64,000 bases of DNA from Haloferax litoreum (GTDB taxonomy: Archaea; Halobacteriota; Halobacteria; Halobacteriales; Haloferacaceae). Location: the NCBI RefSeq assembly GCF_009674605.1, contig NZ_WKJO01000001.1:1364001-1428000 (forward strand), given 5' to 3'. This document shows, piece by piece, positions 43,407 to 52,493 of the stretch. The notes beneath the pieces were generated by a model that was not told the origin of the DNA, searched no databases, and saw nothing but the letters and a program-made list of their open reading frames with translations. A program made the translations under genes and the position numbers. Each line of letters opens with the position of its first letter. Position 1 is the first letter of the stretch.

Positions 43407-44030
43407 TTACGCTTGCTCTGCGACGATAGTGAGTTCACCGTCCGTACTTGGCGCACTCGCATTGCCCGTCGTATCGATTTTCACGTCCACGTTGGCGGAT
43501 TCGCCACTTCCAAGTATGGGTGTTCGACCGTCGTCGATGTAGGACGTCGTCCCATCGTCTGCCGTAGTATTCTGCCCCAAGTAGAACGTCACGACGATTT
43601 CTTCTGTTCCATCCGTATTCGAGATAGTGACGGATGCACTCCCAGACGACCCAGTCTGGTCTGGGTCCGAAAGACTGAGTTGAATATCCGGCGTCGTTCC
43701 CCCATCTGAATTCGCAACCGCGTTATTCGTAATCGTCAGGGCGTCTTTGATGGTCGTGACCGCGTTTTTGTTGAATCCGGAGGCAGTCGAACCGTCGCCG
43801 TCGGGGTCGAAATTGATGGTGAACGTATCGGTTCCGTCGTTTGGCGTATCGTCGGTAACGTACCCACTAGACGAATCGATCTGCAGGAATGCATTCCCGT
43901 CTCCTGCAGTGCTCACCGAAACCGTTCGCGCAGCACTCACAGACGAGAACGCACCCGTCCCGATGAGTGCGCCGCCGCCGCCAACAATCGCTCCAAGCCC
44001 GAGTAGTACATTACGTCGATTGATTGTCAT
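43407..44030 (-). CDS. Secreted TasA/CalY-like or DUF1102-like protein, first of the operon
   Basis: From ATG 44030 (MTINRRNVLLGLGAIVGGGG) the protein has twin arginines, a hydrophobic stretch and GTGAFSSVSAARTVSVSTAGD. Strong Shine-Dalgarno GAGGAG lies about 7 bases upstream. The mature part, with FTINFDPDGDG and DALTITNNAVANSDGG, is beta-rich and recalls the jelly-roll of TasA/CalY-type fibre proteins. With the signal peptidase opposite, it is a candidate substrate and a fibre subunit. Homology needs structural comparison. Confidence 0.75.
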   Translation of the reverse strand: MTINRRNVLLGLGAIVGGGGALIGTGAFSSVSAARTVSVSTAGDGNAFLQIDSSSGYVTDDTPNDGTDTFTINFDPDGDGSTASGFNKNAVTTIKDALTITNNAVANSDGGTTPDIQLSLSDPDQTGSSGSASVTISNTDGTEEIVVTFYLGQNTTADDGTTSYIDDGRTPILGSGESANVDVKIDTTGNASAPSTDGELTIVAEQA

Positions 44031-44355
44031 ATATCGTCTCCTCGACACGTCGATGTGTCGTTGTTCGACTCGTATGGACCACCCCTACTTTGTATTCACC
44101 TGCTTGAACGAGTCAAACCGGTCGGTTGACTGGTTCAAGCCTGCCTTTCCGTACGAGACAAGTCGGCGTCGTCTCTCGATTGGCCGCGCCAATGTGCACT
44201 GTTGTTCACCCGTGTACTGGATTGTGATAGTACATACTCTCCGTGTCGGACACGTGGTCGATGCCGTATCAGTTGCATCGGGTACCCCGCCCATACGTCG
44301 CCGCTGATTCGACGGGTCGTTTTATGACCACCAACGCCGTATCCGTCACCAACGC
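44031..44355. promoter_or_regulatory. Divergent promoter region between fibre operon and signal peptidase
   Basis: About 325 bases without a gene separate two divergent units. On the rightward side TTTTATGACC at 44312-44321 lies 30-40 bases before the signal peptidase start. On the leftward side GAGGAG sits before the first operon gene. A shared regulator site is likely but no clear palindrome is seen. Confidence 0.5.
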
Positions 44356-45516
44356 GTGAAGGTCTCGGAATTCGTCGAATACGCAGTGTTGGGTCTCTTC
44401 CTGATAGCCGTCGTTGCACTCCTCTTCGGGCAGGCACTCGGCCAACCCATCCTCCTCGGGTACGTCGAGACCGGAAGTATGGAACCGACGATGGAACCCG
44501 GCGATGGATTCGTCGCCGTCCCCTCGGTGCTGACCGACTCGCCAGACGCCGGCGACGTCGTCGTCTTCCGTTCCGAGGAACTCCACGGTGGCGGACTGAC
44601 GACCCATCGCGTGGTGAGACACACCTCCGACGGGTACATCACTCGCGGCGACGCCAACCCGTTCACCGACCAGGACAACGTCGAGCCACCGGTCACGGAC
44701 TCTCGAATCGTCGCCGAGGCACTCCAACTGAACGGCGAGGTGGTCGTCGTCCCCGGACTCGGAACGGGTGTGCAGACGATCCACGTGGCCGTGGGTGCTG
44801 TCGTCGGTGTCTTCGCTGGACTCCCCGGTTTTGAGTCGCTCCTTCGGGGAGAGTTCTCGCCGATGTTGCTCGTGGGAATCGGCGGGGGACTCATCGCCCT
44901 GAGCGTCGGCGTCGACTTATTCGGGAGTTCTCGACCCGCCGGAAAACGAACTCGTAGTCGGCCGAACTACGTCTCTATCGGCGTCGTACTGTTCGTCCTC
45001 GTCGTCCTCATCTCCGCGCCCGCGACGGTGAGTATGCTCTTCGGGTCGGGGACGACGACAGTCGACATCATCAGTTCGGAGTCGCCGGCCGAGAACCCAC
45101 TCGTCGTCGAACCGGGTGACGCGGCGACGGTCGAGTATCGCCTGACCAACAAGGGGTACATCCCGATGATGACCGTCGTTGAGTCGACGCACCCAGACGT
45201 CACGTTCGGCCAGTCAGTGTTCGTCGTCTCGGGTCAACAGAGTACGACGACGACGCTCTCGATTCGCGCACCGGAACAGACGGGAGCGTACACGCGAGAG
45301 ATTACAGAACAGCGGTATCTCCCGATTCTCCCGAAGTCACTCATCCTCGGCCTACACGACATCCACCCGTTGGTCGCAATCGCCGTCATCGACGCGCTTC
45401 TCGTGGTAGGGGCACTCGCTCTCGGTATCGTCACGCTGGGGATGACCCCGGTCCGGATGCGGACGGTGGGACGAAACATCTCGTTCGTCGAGCGACTGAA
45501 GCGGCGGTTCTTGTGA
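44356..45516 (+). CDS. Archaeal-type signal peptidase I with extra C-terminal domain
   Basis: The 386-residue protein begins at GTG 44356. It has an N-terminal helix, catalytic Ser41 in ETGSMEP, His84 in THRVV and Asp99 in RGDAN, the Ser-His-Asp set of ER/archaeal S26B peptidases. Unlike simple signal peptidases of about 200 residues, it continues with more transmembrane segments (PNYVSIGVVLFVLVVLISA, LVAIAVIDALLVVGAL). A beta domain between them (AATVEYRLTNKGYIPMMTVVES) recalls DUF5305. It should remove signal peptides of the neighbouring secreted proteins, like SipW does for TasA in Bacillus. Confidence 0.9.
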   Translation: MKVSEFVEYAVLGLFLIAVVALLFGQALGQPILLGYVETGSMEPTMEPGDGFVAVPSVLTDSPDAGDVVVFRSEELHGGGLTTHRVVRHTSDGYITRGDANPFTDQDNVEPPVTDSRIVAEALQLNGEVVVVPGLGTGVQTIHVAVGAVVGVFAGLPGFESLLRGEFSPMLLVGIGGGLIALSVGVDLFGSSRPAGKRTRSRPNYVSIGVVLFVLVVLISAPATVSMLFGSGTTTVDIISSESPAENPLVVEPGDAATVEYRLTNKGYIPMMTVVESTHPDVTFGQSVFVVSGQQSTTTTLSIRAPEQTGAYTREITEQRYLPILPKSLILGLHDIHPLVAIAVIDALLVVGALALGIVTLGMTPVRMRTVGRNISFVERLKRRFL

Positions 45517-45522
45517 CGGCGG

Positions 45523-46641
45523 TCAGTCGCTGACCTGTCCACTACTCGGGGTGCCAACCACCGTGAGTCCACTCGGACTGTAGACGAGTGTGTCGTCCTT
45601 GTCACTGACGTCGAGACCAGTCACGTCGAGTGTCGATGCTGTGGACCCGAGGTCGGCGGTCACTGAATCCCTGCCATTGCCATTCTTGTTCGTGCTCGAC
45701 AACCGTGCCTGACGGACGAAGATGTCACCGTCAGCGGCGAGAGAGATGCCATCTGTCGTCTCCATCTCCGTCTGATTCGCGTGGAGGTCCCCTGCCGACG
45801 TGACGCTAATCGAGTGGTCACTCAGGAGTGTCGTCCCGGTGATATCGACGTCTCCGGACGTGCTCGTGAGCGACATCTTGGCGTTCTTCGAGTCGAACGT
45901 CGTCTCAGTCATCGTAATCGACTCGGCCGTGATAGAGACGTCGCCGTTCTTCCCGTTGATGGTCGTACTGGCAATCGTGACCGAGGCTGCGTCGATGTCG
46001 ATTCCGTCTTGGTAGAACGTCCCGTCGTCGGTGCTGATGACGATGTCCGCAGTTTCGTTGTCGAAGTTTTCGAGTTCGGAACCGGTCAGTGTTTGTTCAC
46101 CCTCGTCGTACTGGCCGTTGCCGTTCGTGTCGATGTAGCCATCGCTTCCGTCGGGGGCGCTGGACGGTGGGCCGCCACCCGGGCAGTCGTAGTTCACGGG
46201 CGTTTTCAGGATTGCATCGGTGACTGTCGTTGCCGACGCTTCTGCGCGAGTGACTGCCACCGTCAGCGTCGCTGTATCGGGACCCCCACCCGACGACGCT
46301 GTACAGGACAGTGAGAGCGGTTCTCTCCCGCCACTCTGGAGTGTTGGCGTTCCAGACGCCGTCTCGACCGTGAGCGCGTCCGAAGCAGTGCTCACTTCGT
46401 ATTCGACAGTCGCATCCGAGTCGAGGTTGTTCACGAGCGACGCGACGTGCGTTGGTTGCCCGGTACTGTTTACCTCGTTTCCGGTCGCCTGGAGCGCAAT
46501 CAGTGCGCTTTCGTCTGCTGCGACCGAGACACCGACGGCCCGTTCGCCAGCGATAGTGCTGTAGCTTCCTGTCGGGACTACAGCGAGCATCATCCCGAGT
46601 GCGACGAACACCACTCCAATGTGCCGTAGCGTCCGATTCAT
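45523..46641 (-). CDS. Secreted beta-rich protein of the fibre cluster (372 aa)
   Basis: From ATG 46641 (MNRTLRHIGVVFVALGMM) the signal ends near VVPTGSYST and continues with IAGERAVGVSVAADESALIAL, a motif like that of the first operon gene (GAFSSVSAARTVSVSTAGD). Residues after about 150 include an EF-like DTNGNGQYDEGE stretch. A C-terminal repeat-rich region follows (ITAESITMTETTFDSKNAKMSLTSTSGDVDIT), as in beta-helix adhesins. It converges with the signal peptidase gene. It is probably a surface or fibre-associated protein. Confidence 0.78.
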   Translation of the reverse strand: MNRTLRHIGVVFVALGMMLAVVPTGSYSTIAGERAVGVSVAADESALIALQATGNEVNSTGQPTHVASLVNNLDSDATVEYEVSTASDALTVETASGTPTLQSGGREPLSLSCTASSGGGPDTATLTVAVTRAEASATTVTDAILKTPVNYDCPGGGPPSSAPDGSDGYIDTNGNGQYDEGEQTLTGSELENFDNETADIVISTDDGTFYQDGIDIDAASVTIASTTINGKNGDVSITAESITMTETTFDSKNAKMSLTSTSGDVDITGTTLLSDHSISVTSAGDLHANQTEMETTDGISLAADGDIFVRQARLSSTNKNGNGRDSVTADLGSTASTLDVTGLDVSDKDDTLVYSPSGLTVVGTPSSGQVSD

Positions 46642-46793
46642 GAGATACTGGCAGTCTCTTCGTTCGATATGTCGGTCGCCAAGCCTCTTGTACACTTCGG
46701 GTGTCGGTACCGCACTCGGCCACTATATAGTATAACAAATATATGGGTGTTATACCTTCGCGGCAGGCAATCAGCCCTCTCGAACGACGTCTC

Positions 46794-47189
46794 CTACGAC
46801 ACCTGCGACTCGAACCACTCGCTCGCGTCGGTGACGACGTCGAACAACCCGTCGGCCACCGATTTGTCGGCCGGGAGTTCGACACACCACGTCACCTGCG
46901 TCTGTGCCGCTTGCAGGTTGGTCATGGTGTTTTGGACACGCGACGCGAGGACGACGGGCACCGCAGCGTCGAATCGGCGGATTGTCTTCACTGCCTCGAT
47001 TCCGTCGTATTGCGGTGGTGCGTGAAGACAGAGGACCAACTGTGGTCGCCGTGTCGTCAGTCCTTCGAGCAACTCGTGGTTCGAGTTGGTGTACCGCACG
47101 TCGACGCCGCTCGCAACGTCCCACGCTTCGTCAGGTGGTTCCCCATAGGTGAGTACCTGTGGTGTAACCTCTCCGGTAGTTTCTGACAC
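46794..47189 (-). CDS. Degenerate receiver-domain protein (CheY-like)
   Basis: The 131-residue protein aligns by eye with receiver domains over PQLVLCLHAPPQYDGIEAVKTIRRFDAAVPVVLAS. The phospho-acceptor Asp position is Leu (LVLCLH), and the conserved KP Lys is replaced by Glu (CVELPAD). It therefore cannot be a normal phosphorelay target. It may act by protein binding alone. It is transcribed leftward from its own start; no histidine kinase is nearby. Confidence 0.78.
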   Translation of the reverse strand: MSETTGEVTPQVLTYGEPPDEAWDVASGVDVRYTNSNHELLEGLTTRRPQLVLCLHAPPQYDGIEAVKTIRRFDAAVPVVLASRVQNTMTNLQAAQTQVTWCVELPADKSVADGLFDVVTDASEWFESQVS

Positions 47190-47266
47190 GCAGTCGTACT
47201 TCTCGGATGAGACGTATGATTGTTTCTATGGTCGTGAGAACTGCCGATGGACCTCGGTGTGCGCCG

Positions 47267-48651
47267 TTAGCGCGACAGTTCGGGTGTCTGGACCGTCAAA
47301 TCGTACGTCGCGACGGCCCCTTCGAGTGTGGCGTCGGTGAGTGATGGCTCGCTATCGAACCGTGCACACGTGAATCGCGCTGGTCCGTGGACGGTGGTCT
47401 CTGTGAACCCCGCACGCTCGGTGACGTACGTGTACGCGAAGTCGAGTCGGCCACCGATTTCGACACCGAATTCGAGCGCCGTGATGGTACAGTCGGAGAC
47501 GTCGACGTTCTCGTTCACTCGCGAGGTGTTCCAGTACATCTCGCCGTCGACGGTCGCGTGGTCGCAGACGACGTCTCGCCCGACGGTACTCTCGACCATT
47601 CGGAACTGCGACTGCGGCGTAAATCGTGCGCCCGAGAACGAGAGCGTCCCCGCGATGGCGGCGCGGACGAACGATATCGTCCTGTCGAAGTGAGCGTTCT
47701 CGAACGAGAGACGCGGACTATCGACTGTCGACGCGTCGAAGTACACCGCGGCGTCGAACGTCGCGTAATCGAACACGAGGTGGCCGTCGGCAGTAGTGAG
47801 TTCGGTGAAGTCGACTTCGTCGTCGAACTGGCTACTCGTCGCGTCGACACCGTTCGCGACGTGAAGTCGCGCCGCGTCGACCGTCCCACACGCGTGGAGG
47901 TGGCCGAGCGAGAGTCCATCCTGGACTGTCGTGTCCCGGAGTGTGACGTCGCCACCCACCCGGCAATGAGAGAGCGATAGCCGGTCGCGAAACTCTGCTG
48001 CTCCGGCGTCCAAGTGGTCGCCGACGTGTGTATGTGAGAGCCAGACTGGGCCGTCGACCTGCGCCTGCGTGAGGTCGATTTGTTCGTCGACTGTCGCCTT
48101 TCTAAGCGAGATGCCACCGGTGGCGCGGATACCGGTGGCGAGGAACGACGTCCCGCACCCCCCGAACGCATCGAGTCTGCCATCGATGGTCGCATCGTAG
48201 AGCAACCACTGCCGGCCAGTCTGGAGGTGTCGACAGGAGAGGTCGCCCTTCGCGTCGAGTCGCTGCATGGACAGTGTCCCCCGACCGTCGCCGCGTCTAA
48301 TCGGAGTGTGGCGTCCACAGTCGCCTCACTGAGGTCGAGTTCGTCTCGGACGAGCACGTCGCGGAAGTCGACAGCTTCGTCACTTCTGAGCGTCTCACCC
48401 GCGAGGTCGAGCGTGTCGAACTGCGCACCGACGAACGCCGAGGGCCGGTCGGGGTCGTCGATCGTCTCGCGGAGCGCCGTCGTGACCGTCTCGGTGTCTT
48501 TAGATTCGACCGACTGATGGAACACACAGTACTCGGCATCACTACTCACTGGGTGTGGACAGTGCCACACGTCTCGGTCAACCGTCTCTGTCTGTCCATT
48601 CTTCTCAGGTGAACAGTCGTGTTCGTATGCACAGCGAAGCGACTCAGCCAC
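47267..48651 (-). pseudogene. Pentapeptide/beta-helix-like protein gene with frameshift
   Basis: The first part (from ATG 48651) has a Cys/His pattern (CAYEHDC, WHCPHP, YCVFH) and ends its good frame at about 48283 with RLDAATVG. The rest continues in another frame from about 48268, MQRLDAKGDLSCRH, to 47267, with repeated beta-helix motifs such as VDFTELTTADGHLVFDYATFDAAVYFD. Adding one C to the CCCCC tract at 48278-48282 restores one frame (VGGTLSMQRL). It is a frameshifted gene, a phase-variable gene, or a sequencing error. Intact, it would be about 460 residues. Confidence 0.82.
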
Positions 48652-48811
48652 GGATACCAGTAGTTACGTGTCTCTTCACAAATACATTTCTATGGAAACA
48701 CATCGAATAGCGACCAGCCTGAGTAGATGTGACGTTCTTAGTATTGTTTCACCTCATGGTGGGTGAGGCCGACTCCGTGTTCTCTCGTTCGTGTGCGGTC
48801 GCATCGATTGC

Positions 48812-49018
48812 TCACGTCGAGACGGACGACTCATAGGCTCCGACAGTCGACGAGAACACGACTGCAACGCGGCGGTTTCGCACCGGCAGCGCCACCGATT
48901 CGACTGTCGTCCTCGACTCGTTGTGGAGCGAAACCGTAGTCTCTTCGTCTGTGAGTTTGACCGAGTGAAGGCTCTCGTGGTCGCCAACGAACTCGTGGAC
49001 TGGTTCGTAGAGGCTCAC
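48812..49018 (-). CDS. Small hypothetical protein (68 aa)
   Basis: From GTG 49018 the product is MSLYEPVHEFVGDHESLHSVKL, followed by an acidic beta-rich region with TVESVALPVRNRRVAVVF. Codon use and Asp/Glu content are like real genes here. No family is recognised. The start codon is not ATG and no homolog is known to me, so confidence is moderate. Confidence 0.45.
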   Translation of the reverse strand: MSLYEPVHEFVGDHESLHSVKLTDEETTVSLHNESRTTVESVALPVRNRRVAVVFSSTVGAYESSVST

Positions 49019-49531
49019 GTTCGGCGCTCCCAGTCGTCACGTATCAATGTCCCCACACAGATTCGACGTGGTCCCACCGACTGCGACAACAGAGGAGATG
49101 TCGGTGGAGTTCGTGGATTACTGACCAGCGATACGGGTAGATACTGCCCGTTGTTTGAATATTGCCGACGACACAATGGTGTACACTCTGCCTCTCATGT
49201 AGCCAGTAGGGAAACACTCCGTGCATCCCATTGATGACGCGATATCACGCCTTGCACGGTGTTTCCCGTTCCTGCCGTCGAGTGGTGTCTCTCACTTGAA
49301 CACAACCACGAATCACGGAATGTTTTTATCGGAGACACGTGAACGAAAATCTGGTCAGGAACCACTCGTCTCGGTATCCCCCCAACCCCCACTCCGAGGC
49401 ACCTGACCGTTTTCCGAACGTCCACGCGGCTACGTGTCTGTTCTCTCGACTCTTCGACCTGAGACGACTCGTACAACTGGTTCCACTTCCTGAGTCGAAG
49501 CGTTCATTGTACGATAACTGAACGTTCAGAT
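49019..49531. other. Gene-free stretch before glmM
   Basis: No coding sequence is supported on either strand in 513 bases. The part near 49505-49530 (GTACGATAACTG then AACGTTCAGAT) may hold the glmM promoter. I see no repeats or known RNA. Confidence 0.45.
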
Positions 49532-50851
49532 ATGTTTGGAACAAGCGGTGTACGCGGTCCCTTCGGGGACTTGATCACGCCTGAGTTGGCGGCGTCTCTC
49601 GGGCAGGCGCTTGCAGCCTGTGGCTCCGACCGTGTCGTCGTCGGTCACGACGCACGAACGACGAGTCCCCTTCTCGCCGATGCCTCGAGTTCGGCCCTCC
49701 GAAGTGCCGGTGTCGATGTAATCCGTGCTGGGCAAGTCTCGACGCCGACGCTTGCCCGCGGCGTCGCATGGACAGACTCCGATGCGGGACTGATGGTCAC
49801 TGCATCACACAACCCACCAGAAGATAACGGATTCAAATTGTGGGAGCCCACCGGACAGGCGTTTGGCGAGGCTCGCCGTACCGAAATCGAAGCGACACTC
49901 AATGCCAACGAACAGACGTACGCGTCGTGGGACGATGTCGGCACTGAGCACGACGCCGACTACCTAACGGCACGCCACGTCGACGCCCTCTGTGACGCGG
50001 TCGATATCGATGGTAAGTGTTCGGTCGTCGTCGACTTAGGCAACGGCATGGGAGGGGCAACTGTCGAAGCCCTACTCCGCATGGGATGCGACGTACAGAC
50101 GCTGAATGCGACCCCCGACGGCCACTTCCCCGGTCGTCCGAGCGAGCCCACGGCGGAGACGTGCGAGACGCTCTGTTCCGTCGTCGCCAACACAGATGCC
50201 AACCTCGGTATTGCACACGACGGCGACGCCGACCGAATGATGGCCGTCGACGAGACGGGGTCGTTCGTCGAGGGGGACGAACTTCTCGCGCTGTTCGCCC
50301 GCGAGGTCGTTACCGATGGTGAGCGTGCTGCTGCTCCACTCAATACGAGTCTCGTCGTCGACGACGTCCTCGACGAACAGGGTGCGTCGCTCACCCGGAC
50401 GAAAGTCGGCGACGTCTTCGTCGCCGACGCGGCTCGCGACGACGACGTTGTCTTCGGTGGCGAACCGAGTGGTGCGTGGATCTGGCCCGACGAAACACTC
50501 TGTCCTGATGGTCCGCTCGCGGCGTGCAAGCTCGTCGAACTCGTCGAACGGCGCGGTTCGTTGGCTGCCCAACGCGCAGCGCTGGCGTCGTATCCACTCC
50601 GCCGGACGAGCGTCGAGACCGACGAAAAAGAGGCGGTCATGGAGGGCGTTCGTGACGCGCTGATGGATACCTACGACTCTGGGCGGATTTCGACGCTCGA
50701 TGGCGTGCGTGTCGAACACGAGGATGGGTGGTTCCTCGTTCGCGCTAGTGGCACGCAACCGCTGGTACGGTTGACCGCCGAGGCACGCGACGAGCAGCGA
50801 GCGGACGAGTTGTTGGCGGAGGCGCGAAGCTTCGTCGACAACGCACAGTAA
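49532..50851 (+). CDS. glmM: Phosphoglucosamine mutase-like (phosphohexomutase)
   Basis: The 439-residue protein has the four-domain mutase motifs: MFGTSGVRGPFG, the phospho-serine loop TASHNPPEDNG, the metal loop DGDADRMM, the sugar loop GGEPSGAWI and the phosphate-binding RASGTQPLVR. It converts glucosamine-6-P to glucosamine-1-P, or acts on another hexose phosphate; haloarchaeal members are hard to tell apart by eye. With glmS at 57998 and a GlmU-like gene at 59977, UDP-GlcNAc synthesis is the likely pathway. A T-rich tract follows the stop. Confidence 0.85.
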   Translation: MFGTSGVRGPFGDLITPELAASLGQALAACGSDRVVVGHDARTTSPLLADASSSALRSAGVDVIRAGQVSTPTLARGVAWTDSDAGLMVTASHNPPEDNGFKLWEPTGQAFGEARRTEIEATLNANEQTYASWDDVGTEHDADYLTARHVDALCDAVDIDGKCSVVVDLGNGMGGATVEALLRMGCDVQTLNATPDGHFPGRPSEPTAETCETLCSVVANTDANLGIAHDGDADRMMAVDETGSFVEGDELLALFAREVVTDGERAAAPLNTSLVVDDVLDEQGASLTRTKVGDVFVADAARDDDVVFGGEPSGAWIWPDETLCPDGPLAACKLVELVERRGSLAAQRAALASYPLRRTSVETDEKEAVMEGVRDALMDTYDSGRISTLDGVRVEHEDGWFLVRASGTQPLVRLTAEARDEQRADELLAEARSFVDNAQ

Positions 50852-50854
50852 GAG

Positions 50855-50862
50855 TCTTTTTC
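50855..50862 (+). terminator. T-tract after glmM
   Basis: GTCTTTTT lies just past the glmM stop. A U-tract without a hairpin is a common archaeal terminator. Confidence 0.4.
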
Positions 50863-51032
50863 ACCCACGTTGGTCGCATACTGCCACAGAATCTCCCGCG
50901 AGAACCGCATGCGTTCACCGAGTCCTGCGAACCCATCGAGACATATCGAGCTCCCTCGAAAAAACGGTGAATTATCCAGTGCGTCAGATGGGAGCCAGAC
51001 AGTTCACGGGAAAATCCTGTTTCCTGAACTCG

Positions 51033-51233
51033 CTACGAGACGACTTCGAACCGGCCGACAGACAAATCAAGAGCGAGTTGTTCGCGTGGGTAGACGAACT
51101 CTTGGTCGCCGCTGGACGTCCGAACAGACTGCGCGTCGATCTCGAGAACCGTCTGTTCCTCACAGAGCGTCGAATGCCGAATCGTCGACCCCGTCGTGAT
51201 TTCGTAGGGGACGATTTCGAGTGTGTGTGACAT
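51033..51233 (-). CDS. Small hypothetical protein (66 aa)
   Basis: From ATG 51233 the product begins MSHTLEIVPYEITTGSTIRH and continues with an acidic region (CEEQTVLEIDAQSVRTSSGD) to GRFEVVS. It is beta-rich and soluble. A TTATCAACG-like box about 25 bases upstream fits leaderless transcription. The opposite-strand reading frame here (50967-51230) lacks acidic bias and is not accepted. No family is recognised. Confidence 0.5.
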   Translation of the reverse strand: MSHTLEIVPYEITTGSTIRHSTLCEEQTVLEIDAQSVRTSSGDQEFVYPREQLALDLSVGRFEVVS

Positions 51234-51386
51234 TGACGTATTGTTGATGGGTATCGTTGATAAGATTTGGGGACTAGACGAGTATTTCCAGACAAACACA
51301 GTATAAGCTGTCAAAATTAGTGTTCGTTCCTCGTTTTCACTCTGTCACATCGAACATTTAACCGTGTGGCAAACTAGCATGGGTGT

Positions 51387-51971
51387 ATGAATGGCCCCGA
51401 CACCGCGGACGAAACGAGCTTCTACCTCGATTACGAGATGCAGGTCGACGCCACTCGTGATGCCGTGTCGAAGCTCGCCCGCGACGTCCTCCAGTACGAG
51501 TGGGCAGACTACCTCCGCCGGTTCCCACCAGACGGACCGCAGACGTGGGACCACCTCGACTCGGGCAAGCCGTGGGGCCGCGTCACGCCGCGTACGTGGG
51601 ACGTCGGTCGGAACCACGGGTTCGACGTGCACTTCGAACACTACCCGACGCCGCGCGCCCTCCAGCGGGGGCAGTTGCGGTTCGAGTTGCATCTCGAAGA
51701 CGGACTGAGTGGCGACGCCGACTTCTCGGGCGACTCACCGTACACGGCGCTCCGAGGGCGGATTATCGAGGCAATCGAGCGCGTGCGTCAGGAATCAGAC
51801 GAGGTCCCACACGGCGACTTCGGTACTGGGCGGACGATTTGGTGGTCGGACTACCGGTTCACCGCCGGCGATACGGTCGCGTACTACGAGAAACTTCGAG
51901 AGGCACTCTCGGAGCACGCAGTGTTCGTGGATGCGGTGAGCGAGGCGTTGCGGACGTCGGTTGGACAGTAG
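51387..51971 (+). CDS. Conserved hypothetical protein (194 aa)
   Basis: The product begins MNGPDTADETSFYLDYEMQVDATRDAVSKLARDVL and has conserved-looking Trp/Tyr motifs such as YLRRFPPDGPQTWDHLD and GRTIWWSDYRFTAGD. It is acidic and soluble, without membrane helices or known catalytic motifs. Codon use is that of core genes. It converges with the YdjM-type gene. Confidence 0.72.
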   Translation: MNGPDTADETSFYLDYEMQVDATRDAVSKLARDVLQYEWADYLRRFPPDGPQTWDHLDSGKPWGRVTPRTWDVGRNHGFDVHFEHYPTPRALQRGQLRFELHLEDGLSGDADFSGDSPYTALRGRIIEAIERVRQESDEVPHGDFGTGRTIWWSDYRFTAGDTVAYYEKLREALSEHAVFVDAVSEALRTSVGQ

Positions 51972-52007
51972 ACTCGGTCTCTCTTCTTACGCTCACGGCG
52001 CGTCGAC

Positions 52008-52493
52008 TCACTGCCGATACCGCGTCACGAGTGTGGTGCCGAGGGCGACGACACCGAGGACGACCGCTGGCATCACGTCTGTACTCAGGTACAGCCCCGG
52101 TGTCGGTGGGTAGTACCTCGTCAGCGGCCAGAGGAGTGGGTACGAGACGCCCGTGGGTTTCAGCAGGAAGGCATCGGCGACGAGGTGTGACGCAGCGCCG
52201 AGTGCGAGGAGTGCACCGACTCGCACGCGTTCGCTCGACCGGACGAGCAGAACACCGACGAGCACCGAGCACAGTGCGGCACCGGTCGTGTGGAGCCCGA
52301 ACCAGTCGAACGGGATACCGAGGAACTGTTCCATCCAGTAGTTCGAGACGACGAGTTCCGCTTTCGCCATGTCCGGGATGAACGCCCCGGCCATCGCGAC
52401 GGTGACGTACGGGCGGCTGACCCACTCGTAACGCCACGAGGCAATCGTAGCGAGACTGTAGGCCAACAGGGCGTGTGCGAGCAGGTCAGGCAT
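52008..52493 (-). CDS. YdjM/DUF457-type membrane protein (predicted metal-dependent hydrolase)
   Basis: The 161-residue protein begins MPDLLAHALLAYSLATIASWRYEW and has about four hydrophobic segments. FIPDMAK and SHLVADAFLLK carry the His/Asp pattern of this family of membrane-bound metal hydrolases. A damaged paralogue lies at 57602-57895. The start overlaps the stop of the upstream gene (52486-52493), so the two are coupled. Substrate unknown. Confidence 0.82.
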   Translation of the reverse strand: MPDLLAHALLAYSLATIASWRYEWVSRPYVTVAMAGAFIPDMAKAELVVSNYWMEQFLGIPFDWFGLHTTGAALCSVLVGVLLVRSSERVRVGALLALGAASHLVADAFLLKPTGVSYPLLWPLTRYYPPTPGLYLSTDVMPAVVLGVVALGTTLVTRYRQ

